64,000 bases of DNA from Prevotella sp. UBA2756. Its GTDB lineage: Bacteria > Bacteroidota > Bacteroidia > Bacteroidales > Bacteroidaceae. Both the position numbers and the translations under genes were made by a program. Below the pieces are notes generated by a model. The model searched no databases, had not been told where the DNA came from, and saw nothing but the letters and a program-made list of their open reading frames with translations. The DNA is taken from positions 48,438 to 112,437 of the forward strand of contig DEJE01000045.1 of the NCBI GenBank assembly GCA_002353205.1, given 5' to 3'. This document shows positions 25,581 through 34,800 of the stretch, piece after piece (the first letter of the stretch is position 1; the number at the start of each line of letters is the position of its first letter).

Positions 25581-25671
25581 GAGGTACGAGGGTACGAGGT
25601 ACGAGGTGCGAGGTGCGTGGTACGAACTTTCCACTCTCCACTCTCCACTTTCCACTCTCCACTCTCCACTG
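25581..25671. repeat. Two adjacent 7-bp arrays (GAGGTAC and TCCACTC)
   Basis: GAGGTAC-type units run from 25581 to 25623 (one unit of eight bases) and are followed after six bases by six exact 7-mers at 25630-25671: TCCACTC, TCCACTC, TCCACTT, TCCACTC, TCCACTC, TCCACTG. They lie directly upstream of the Na/Pi transporter start. Confidence 0.88.
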
Positions 25672-25846
25672 CAAAGTTACCGCTATTCATGCGCACCGAC
25701 AAGCGAAAGCTGTTACGATACGGTTACGTAACAAGATTGTAACACGTCGCCAATCGCCGCAGGACCCGCCATTCCGCGCTGCCCGACAGTCGCTTTGCGG
25801 CTGCCGTTGGGTCCCATGCTGCGTGTCAGCAAACAGGTGGCGGCAT

Positions 25847-25934
25847 GCAAAACAAATTGTATTGCGCAGCAAAATAAATGAGCTTGCTGAGCAAAATCAA
25901 TTGAATTGCGGGGCAAAACAATTTATATTGCACA
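25847..25934. repeat. Tandem 22-bp array, locus 1
   Basis: Four exact-period 22-base units start at 25847, 25869, 25891 and 25913. Each opens GCAAAA, has an A/T-rich centre (CAATTTA or similar) and closes with TTGC plus three or four variable bases, so each is a weak inverted repeat (GCAA...TTGC). The same unit is found at 47899-48030. Confidence 0.92.
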
Positions 25935-26182
25935 GCGAAACCATCCGAACGGCCATTCCTCCACCGCCTGCAGGCATCTTGTTGACCGCCTCCTTCCAAT
26001 CAACGAAAACGTGGACGGCGACACGGCTCCCGCGCGTTTTTGTGCGTGCCACACAACAATCATCACGTGAAAGCACTGGGCGAAGGACCTCAACACGTCG
26101 AATGACTTCGACGAAACTGACGTTTGTGAATGCGAAACTGATAATTTGTAATTAATTAGAAATTATTATACGTCAAATTAAA

Positions 26183-26242
26183 ACATTATCTTTGCTCTGT
26201 GTAACAGATTGACGCGAATGATAGTGTAGGTAAAGATAATGT
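26183..26242. repeat. Inverted repeat ACATTATCTTT / AAAGATAATGT upstream of the first giant-protein gene
   Basis: ACATTATCTTT at 26183-26193 is perfectly complementary to AAAGATAATGT at 26232-26242 (one further A:T pair outside), with 38 bases between. The left arm contains TATCTTTG, a -7-like sequence. The pair ends 11 bases before the -33 box of the promoter at 26253. It may be an operator or a long-stem transcript feature. Confidence 0.65.
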
Positions 26243-26252
26243 TACACTAAAA

Positions 26253-26284
26253 TTTGCGCGGTTGGTAGAAGCTTCGTACCTTTG
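26253..26284 (+). promoter_or_regulatory. sigma-ABfr promoter for cassette 1
   Basis: TTTG at 26253-26256, a 20-base spacer and TACCTTTG at 26277-26284 match the consensus. A leader of about 265 bases follows before the ATG at 26555, long enough for leader-level regulation. Confidence 0.83.
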
Positions 26285-26554
26285 CATCGGGATATTTTTG
26301 TTTAAGAAAAATGAAATGAGGATAATACCCATACAAAAGAAAAACTATTGAAGGGCATCGCCCATATCGATGATAGAAACGATGAGTGATCATCCAATCA
26401 CAAAACATTAAAGTCAGAAAGCCTTACTCTTTTTACGTTTATAGGTATTTGTTATAACTATTCATGGGACAGGACAGACAGGCTCGCGACTCAATCTCTC
26501 AAGTATATAAAAGCATTTTTTCCAAACAATTATCAACAAAAAATCTTTAGGGGT

Positions 26555-29500
26555 ATGAACAAAAACTTATTATTGCTGTTTTTGGCTTGTTTGCTGGGGA
26601 ATTGGGCTCTGGCGCAAACCAGCGGTGTCATGGATCCAGTCACCGAAACCAACGACATTACGGGGGATGGAGGTAGTAGGGCAAGAGAAAGGCCGCACTT
26701 CGACTACGACCCCGGCTACGAGGAGTATGACATGTATGATGAGTTCAGTCAGAATGATCCTAAGGATTGGGAAATGCAAGACGGCAGGGTCGTTCGTTTG
26801 ACCCCCGCGCAATATCATACCTCATATACTCTTTCTGAAGATGCTACAGGCGTTACCTTGAATGGGAATGCTGCTAAGTATATCATTCTTTCCGGCTCAA
26901 AGATAACAGCCAACAACAGGATTGCCATTGATCCGAGTGTTGGCACTTGGCGTTTCAACTTCGGTCTTCGTTCACCTTCGAACACATGGGGAACCTTCAG
27001 TATCTGTAACCTGAGAGAAGGTGACCGCGTGGTCTTCTCTTATACCGGAACGGCCCCCAAATTCTCTAGTGCAGGAGAAAACGGCTCGTATATGGGCAGT
27101 AAAGCGTTTTTCGACCAATACAACGATGGCGTTTATGACGAAGGCGAGGACGTTTACATCACCTCTGGTGCTACTCCGGAGACAGACTGGTATCGAGGCG
27201 AGGGTAATATATATGCAGAAGACCACAATGGCACATATAATGATTCTCCCGATGTCAATCCGCTCAGATACACTCGCTATGTGATTACTGAGGACGGGCA
27301 TCTGGACCTTGCCATTGCTCCCGCATTGTGAAAATCAAGATCTACAGCGACCACCAGGCTTCGATGGTGGATGAGTATGACGCTGAAAAATACACTGCAA
27401 AATTCGACATCACCGGTGAGTTGCAGGCTATGGAGCACATCGTTCCCGGCGGCTTGTAGGTTCATGTGGGAAATAATGATGCGTCGCAGCATGCTCATGT
27501 CGTTTCGTCGCCGCAGGGACCAGTGTCGATTGTCAATGGCGTCAAAGGCTATAAGCTTCCCGGTATGAGCCTCGATGCGAATGGAAATCTCAAGTTCTTA
27601 TTTGATTTGAGAACAAATATTCCTGAGACCGGTACCTTCTATAAGTTCATGCCTTTGGAAGACGGTAAGATAGAGCTGACGTTCCAGGCTGCCAGCATGA
27701 ACTATTACAGTTATGGCATTGACGGTGATGCTGTGTATTATGGCCACACTTCTGGCTACAATGACAATAATGACTGGAGTGAGAGATATGATCGCCCCAA
27801 CGAGCAGACAGTAGACGTCCGTTGTCCATACTATCTGGCGAAAATCGATAAGCAGGGACATCAAACCATAACGAAAATAGCAGACTATGGCAATGGCGTA
27901 TATCCTCCTGCGTTGGAGATTAATGATGTGAAAGAAGGTGAAACCTATTATCTCTATGGCGGATGGAATGCCACAAATTTGTATTTCAACCGCAGCGGAC
28001 AGCGTCAGAATAACATTGAGTACTTCCCTTACGGTACTGGAAATGGCGGCGCACAGAATGCCTGCGGCGTGGCAAAGCTCTTAAAGGTAGACTTCTATCC
28101 CAAGAAAAAGATTTATCCGCTGGCCAAATGGGTGCCCAATGATACTCGTGCGGTAAACAATGATAACCCCGTGCCCAATCCTGACACCTTTGCCCCCGAG
28201 TACGAACTGGCTGATTTGTGGGGCTATAATGATAAAACCGAGATTACGGTCAAAAAGATGTCGGGCAACATCACGGCTTGTCGTCCGTATTTGCATGAAG
28301 TAGTAAAAAATCAGCATTACAAACTGATGATTGACGGCATCACCTTTGATGAAGCAAACAACAAGGACAAGGGCGGTACCATTCTTATTAAGATTGGTGA
28401 CACAAAACACAGGGAAAATCCTGTATATACCCTTACCATTGCCTACAGTACAGATCCGACTTATGACGGAAATGCAGGAATAGGAACCAGAGGACACATC
28501 TGGGACTACTCGTCCAACTCTCTGCACGGCTTTGACTGGGAGCCTGGGCCAGCTGATGCACCAAAACCAGATCATCATAATGTCTTCACTAACGACCTCA
28601 CCGCAAACTCTAAATATGCCCAACCCGCAGACTACGGGCACTATTTCACGAACTACCATGAGGCAGATATCAGTAACTACAGTAGCGTGAATGATGTATT
28701 GAGTTCAGATCAAAATTCACTTCAACCATCTGGAAGCGGACTGCTCTATAAAGAAATACATGCCGAAGAAATGCATTCTGGCACTTCCGACTGGAAGTTC
28801 AACTACAACCTGGTGAATAACAATAAGTTGTACGACCCGGTGTTCTTGAACAAGTTTGACTTGGAAGGTGACAACGCCGACCTGATCTGGGAAACCGAGG
28901 GCACCGTGTTGAGAACCAGCGCCAACTCGAGCGTGATGTTCAACGAGTTTACCGGCGCAGACATCCATCAGTCGACCAAAGATCCCGAACGCTACGTGGG
29001 CATCTTGAAGGGCGGTGAGTTCCGCATCCCTTGGCTGAGGCCCAACGACCGCGTCATCATCTACATGGGAACGGGTAAAGGTGCTTTCAACGACCAGGCT
29101 GTGTTCAACATCAGGGGAGCCTACGATGCTGAGCATAAAGAGATCAGTGAGAGCGACGACTACATCGTCGGCGGATCTCACTGGGATGGTGAGAAAGGTG
29201 ATAAGAACTACCGCGGCTGCTACCACTTCTTTGCCAAAGGACATGACGGTGGTCCGGCTGACATGGTATTCAAGATGACCAGCGGAAGCATGTGCAAGAT
29301 CTACAGCATACAGATCTACCGCGGCGACCGCATCATCACCAACGAGATTGTTGGTGCAACTCCTGACGACAACAAGTATTTACTGTGGAGTAGAGCTCAT
29401 GACCCCAATGAGCCAATTTCTGAGACCAATAAAGATAAGACGGAAGAAACCCGCCCCAACTGGACACTGAAATACTTAGGTAAAGATCAGCAGTTGGCAA

Positions 29501-31251
29501 ATGGTACCGGAAAGAACACCCAGGAGAACGAGATTATCGCCCAAACGGGTAAGTACAATGGAGACCCTGCCCTCACCAACAACTTCGTAAAAGTCTCTCA
29601 AGAAAACGATGAAGGCGAGATGGAAGAAATAGCTACCAGCAAGGTGGAATCCTTCACCTATAAGCACAGCCTTGGTGAAATAGGAACCTTCCGTGTTCGC
29701 GGTAAGGACATGGAGAAGAACATGAACTACGTGGCCGACTATGCCGACCATAATGTGACCATCGCTTACCAGCAAACCCAGCCGTATCCTTATACGTGGG
29801 ACTTCATGGATATGACGGGCTGGGGCGACAATGCTGATTACTTCGAGCGTGAAGATGCTTATGGCTCGTCTCCGGCATTTACAGCAAGAAAGCCCTGGTT
29901 CGACAATGATGCTCTCTGGAATGCTTCTTACGAGAAAAGTGCTGCCGACCTCTCGCTCTGGGGAACGGCTGTGGGCAATGATCAAGGCTTCGTGCTGCGC
30001 CTGAACAGTCAGGAAACACCGAGCGACTACCCGCAAGACAACATCTTCGAGTCGGCCCAGACCGTCGACGGCAACCCATACTACGGCAACCAGTTGTGGG
30101 CAAACGGCAGGGTCGTACCCGAATCGCAGGGCCTGTGGTTCCGCACCCTCGACCAGAATACGCTCCATGGCTCGATGCGACTCTATGATGACGGAATGAC
30201 AGAGGGAGGTGGCGTTCAGTGGCGTTATTATATGGTGGTTCCCAACGTGCCGAAAGATGCTGCTGTCTACATGCGAGTGAAGAAGGCTGAAGACTACGAC
30301 CGCCTAGCAAGCTATCAGTTCGCTGGCTCTGAAGCTGCTGAAATGACCCTTATCCCCGTGGACAAGACGACCGACACGCCCGACGAATGGATCGTTGCCA
30401 TCAAGAATGACAAGGGAGCCAAGAAGCACCTCACACTTTCCTTAGTGGGCTACCAGCTGAAGAAACTGGCAGTGTCGAAGGATCCGAAGACGCTGAATAA
30501 ATTAGGATGGGCAACTGAGAGCCGCAATCGTTTCATCGACCCGGAACTCACACCGTTCTTCACAGGTGAAAACATCGAAGTCTGCACTGTGACAGGTTTT
30601 GATTATCCGAAAAAGACCGTTACGCTGAAAAGAGTGGATGTTGAATCTTATGTCATGCCACCTGTTGGCAGTGAGAATAAAGAGGCCTACCTTATTCATA
30701 ATACAGAAGATAAGGCTGTGGAAATCCTGGATAATGGCTTCCATCTCTTTGTTCCTGATATGCATGACTATGTTGATGGAGGAAGTAACAATGTGAAGAC
30801 ACCTGAGGATATGAGCGGTAGCAAGCTGAAGGCTCAGTTGAATGCGGGAGCCGTGAATGCAACAGAAGGAAACAACACTAATTTTGTCCTTACCTACAAG
30901 TATCGACAGGTTAATGCCAATGACGAAGTCACCTCAGGCATCATTGAAAGCGATCATGTTGCATTCTATCGTGTCCTTAGCTCGGTAACCAGTAAAGGCA
31001 ACCAAGGCTATCTTCCTGTTCCTACAATCAACTGGCACAGTCAGGCAGCAAAGACAGCACGGTTTACCATTATCTACATAGATGACGAAGAGGAAGACGG
31101 AGGTGTGGTGACAGGAGTTGAGGATATTGAAAGCTCGTCTACAGATAAAGCCACATACTACAACCTGAACGGTCAGAAGCTGAACGGTGCGCCCACCGAG
31201 AGCGGAATCTATGTTCGCAATGGTAAGAAAGTATTTGTGAAGAAGATTTAA
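26555..31251 (+). pseudogene. Giant surface protein of cassette 1, interrupted by a frameshift and an amber stop
   Basis: Homologous over most of its length to the intact giant protein at 31812-36077. The first part (26555-27331) encodes a signal peptide ('LLGNWALAQ') and about 258 residues, then meets TGA. The homologous continuation resumes in the -1 frame near 27325 ('VKIKIYSDHQ'), is stopped by TAG at 27457-27459, and then runs open to 31251, giving about 1260 more residues. A single lost A near 27324 and one CAG-to-TAG change would explain both. Shared landmarks are 'EGDNADLIWETEG', 'YRGCYHF', 'GSMCKIYSIQIYRG', 'PYTWDFMDMTG', 'NQLWANGRVVPE' and the tail 'SGIYVRNGKKVFVKKI'. A shortened product from 27466 cannot be excluded but would lack a signal peptide. 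Confidence 0.8.
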
Positions 31252-31274
31252 AAAGTTAAGAAAGGAACTGAAAA

Positions 31275-31502
31275 ATGAAAAAGACCTATATAGCCCCGTG
31301 TACTTTAGTGGTGAACCTACGTCTGAGCGATTCTGTTCTCGGTGATCCAGGAATGGGAAGGGCTTCGCTGGTCGACGGTGGCGAAATGGATGCCAAGGAG
31401 CACACCGGCCTCTGGGGCGACGTCGACGACGAGGATGATACTTGGACGGGCAGCAAGGGTGTTGACCTGTGGAGTAGCGACGAAGATGAGGAGGAATGGT
31501 AG
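31275..31502 (+). CDS. Small acidic peptide of cassette 1
   Basis: A 75-residue protein, 'MKKTYIAPCTLVVNLRLSDS' onward, ending in a cluster of Asp/Glu closed by Trp ('DEDEEEW'). The 74-residue partner at 36101 keeps the N-terminal 'MKKTY.AP.T.VVNLRL', the centre 'DGGEMD', 'GLWGDVDD', 'GSKGVDLWS' and the acidic Trp end. The basic/hydrophobic start followed by a polar acidic body is common in small Bacteroidota proteins of unknown role; no signal-peptidase site is obvious. It starts 23 bases after the giant gene, with AAAGGAAC as ribosome-binding site, so it is in the same transcript. The giant gene is broken, yet this ORF is intact. Function unknown. Confidence 0.75.
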   Translation: MKKTYIAPCTLVVNLRLSDSVLGDPGMGRASLVDGGEMDAKEHTGLWGDVDDEDDTWTGSKGVDLWSSDEDEEEW

Positions 31503-31521
31503 GACAAGGCTATTAGTAGCA

Positions 31522-31556
31522 ACAAAGTAAATAGTTTTTCATTTGATTTGAGTTTA
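31522..31556 (+). repeat. Conserved 35-base 3' leader, copy 1
   Basis: A 35-base stretch beginning ACAAAGTAAATAG and ending TTGATTTGAGTTTA is identical at 31522-31556 and 36345-36379. Each lies between the stop of the small acidic ORF and a terminator whose own stem sequence is not conserved. Confidence 0.85.
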
Positions 31557-31589
31557 GGAGGCACGTTGAGAAACGCGCCTCTTTTTTTT
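31557..31589 (+). terminator. Terminator of cassette 1
   Basis: GAGGC...CG and CG.GCCTC pair around a GTTGAGAAA-type loop, followed by eight T residues (31582-31589). Confidence 0.88.
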
Positions 31590-31733
31590 CGCTGCGCGAC
31601 CTTATTACCTATAAAAGGAAGCAACACGAAACTGATAGAAATAACGAATTCTTTGCGAAATGTAACACGAATTTTATCATTTGTTGTCACTTTTACATTT
31701 TGTCCACTATGCCAAAAACGATGTAACATAATT

Positions 31734-31766
31734 TTTGTCGCGTTATTTGTATATGAATTACCTTTG
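31734..31766 (+). promoter_or_regulatory. sigma-ABfr-like promoter for cassette 2
   Basis: TTTG at 31734-31737 and TACCTTTG at 31759-31766, with a 21-base spacer (one or two longer than usual). It gives cassette 2 its own transcript starting near 31772, about 40 bases ahead of the start codon. Confidence 0.72.
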
Positions 31767-31811
31767 CACCCGAAAATTTAAACATTGATAACAGCTTTAA
31801 CTTCAAAGAGA

Positions 31812-34800
31812 ATGAAAAAGTTATTTACAATTGCTACTCATCGCAGTCAAAAACTGGAGGGTAATTCACAACGCAAGCGAAACTTGCTTGTAAGAATGAT
31901 GATTGTGGCTGTCGCCATGATGATTCTTGCACCTTCTGCCATGAAGGCTAATGACGGACGACTTGCAGGAAACTGCTTTGATGAAATTCATTACAATTTC
32001 ACAAATGCAGCAAACAACAACATTACTCCAACTTTTGGTGCAAATTATACAGGTGTTAGCTATTCTTCTGGTGTTAAACAAGGCCAATCGTTAGGAGGCC
32101 AAGACTTAAGCAATTTGGCTTTTCGATTCGAAGGTTCTCCAAACACACAAGGACACCGTTGGTGGTATGCTAACGGCGGTCTATATCACAAATGTACGAC
32201 AGCTGGTCGAGGTGCCTTTATGGCTGTTTTAGGCCTACGTGCAGGCGATAAAGTGCGCGTATTTTTCAGTGGCACTCTTAGATACGCTTCCCCTGCAGAT
32301 AATCAACCAAATGTTCACATGGTTAAGGAATGGAATTATAGTGATGGAGATTTTTATACTAAGGGAAACAATCCAACAATAGAAAACAATGTAGGCTATA
32401 TTATAACTTCTGACGGCGATTTAGTCATAAGAGCTGATGGCGAAGCAACCATTAATGAAATTATTATTTACAAAGCCAAGACAGCGGGAGTTGATGTAAT
32501 AAAAGGAACCTCTCAAGATGGCAATCCCACCTATACCTGCACGATCACTTCAAAAGGAAGATTGCCGCTCAATGATTTTGCTGTTCCATATGTTCAGTGT
32601 TCTTTCGGTTATCCAAAAACCGATTTTGCTTTGATAGACGAAGCCTCCTATGCGCAAGGGGCAAACCTCGCCTTTGTGTATAATTATACTATGGATCAAG
32701 CTTTAAAGCTTAATGAATTGGTTCCAACTGCAGGAACTTTCTATGCTTTCAAGCCTACGGCTTCAGGTAAAATCACAGTAAATGGTGGTATAGAGACAAC
32801 TCCTTGGGATGGTCATACGCCTGGTCGTTTTTGTGTTTTCAAGTATAAATTAAATAATACTCCAGAAATCTATGGAGTTTACAAGGAAAGTTTAAGTGTA
32901 CCTTTTACTTTTGATGTAGAGGCCAATTATATTTATTATGTATGTGAGAATGTAGATGATAATGTCAAGGGGCGTCTTCATTTGAATAGTTTCACATTTG
33001 AGAACACTTCGATGGACGTAGAGAATCTGGGCGTAGTGGTTAATTTGGGCGAAGGTCAAACTGGTGCATACATTACAAAGGTAAGCGGTATCACTAGTAA
33101 TAATGACTTTACGGCTACTGTTAAAAGGGTCTCAAGCAGCATTAATCCATCAGGTTTACAATTGTCAATAGTAGAGAAAGATAACGAAAATTGGTTCTAT
33201 CTTTCTGGTATCGCTTTCAACGAAGGAAAAGACAAAGCAGGAACCATTATTTACGATGTTACGGCCAAAAACGGTAAAGGAGAGGCTGCAATCGTTATTA
33301 CTCTCCCCTATCATGCAGATTTTGATGATGTTTCTACGGATAAAAAAGATCCTTCTCGCACATATGGTCACACATGGAACTTCATTGACCCCAGAAACTC
33401 AGACAGTAGTATTGGAAACAGCCTAACAGGAACTGGCGCAGTCGCAGGTACAACCTCTGGTATCCTTTCCATTGGTCGGTATAAAGATGAATCTTCTCAG
33501 TTCCGTGAGGAGGTTGACAAACGTGAATGGGCGTATGCCCAACGGCAGACAGGTTCAGCAGGCGGCTATCACGACCCCATGTACAAAAATGTGTTTGACA
33601 TGGAGGGTGACAACGCCGACATGATATGGGAGACCGAAGGCCTATGGTTTGACACAGAGACTAACCTTTCCATTATCTATAATGAGAATGATGCACAAGC
33701 TCAGAATTTGACCGATCCTTTAGCTGCTGTTCAAGGTTCTGATACTAGAATTGACCCTGATCGCTATGTAGGTTTGTTGCCCGATGCAGGTGGTGCTTCC
33801 TCGTTCACTATTCCCGGCCTGAAGGAAGGTGACCGTGTGCTGATTTATATGAAGTCTGGAGAAGGCTCTGGTGCTAATGGCATATTCCTGAATGTTCATG
33901 GTGCAAAGGATGCAGTAGGCACACCAATTAGTTCGAGCGATTTGTATAAGGCTGGTGGTACGAACTGGCAGCACAAGCGATATGAGGGATGCTACCACTT
34001 CATCAAGGATGACAATGTGGATCCGACTACAGGTTACGGAAACATGAAATTTGATATGGTTGGCGGTTCTATGTGCAAACTGCTTTACATCCGCATCTAT
34101 ACAGGCCAGCGCATTTCCACCACTAATATTGTATCTACAGCATACAAAAGAGATGAAACAGGAGCATATATTCTTGATGATAAAGGCAAATGGATACAAG
34201 AAGATTCAGGACGACTCCTTTTCATAAATGACAAAGGTGCAAATTATGGTCAAAACAGCCAGATGTCATTGCGTTTCCGTGGAAAGGGACAGAGTTCCAC
34301 TAGCCAGGTTCTTACCTATTCTGGCAATCTGAGTGACGCTTCGTTCTCTGGTGACAACTTCAAGGTCAGTGGAACATACAATCATCTTATTGATTATACG
34401 TCTAAAGTGGGTGACATTGGTATGTTCAGACTGCGTATGAATGATATTACTTATGAGTATGAGAAATCTTCAGATCAGAAAATAACATACGTTGCTGACT
34501 TCTGCGACCGTAACTTCACCGTGGGCTATCGTGACAAGGTGGACGAGTATCCATATACTTGGGACTTCACAGATATTCAGGGCTTCTCAAGCGATAAGAT
34601 GAGCGCAGAAGCAGGAAACTATCCTATCCCTGCTGCAAGCCAGGATGCTTATGGCTATGAGTGGGACATCTCTCTGTTTGATGAAAATGGAAACATGAAG
34701 GTGAACACAGGATATGATCCTATAACCAACAACCTCATCTTCTCGCCCCACAAGATTGGATTCGGTAACCAGTTGTGGGCTGGTGGAAATGTAATTCCTG

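Larger units (their letters stand above)
25560..26182. other. Long gene-free stretch rich in repeats
   Basis: No convincing gene lies between the Na/Pi transporter and the promoter region near 26183. The stretch holds 7-bp arrays (25581-25671), a 22-bp array (25847-25934), and about 200 bases of otherwise featureless sequence. An open frame across 25613-26155 crosses the repeat arrays and has no protein-like composition. Confidence 0.6.

Noticed and set aside
25847..25934. The 22-bp arrays as a CRISPR
   Set aside because: Units are directly abutting with no spacers between them, and no cas genes are present.
25613..26155. A 180-codon frame across the repeat-rich gap
   Set aside because: It translates the 7-bp and 22-bp arrays; 22 bases do not preserve frame and the composition is not protein-like.
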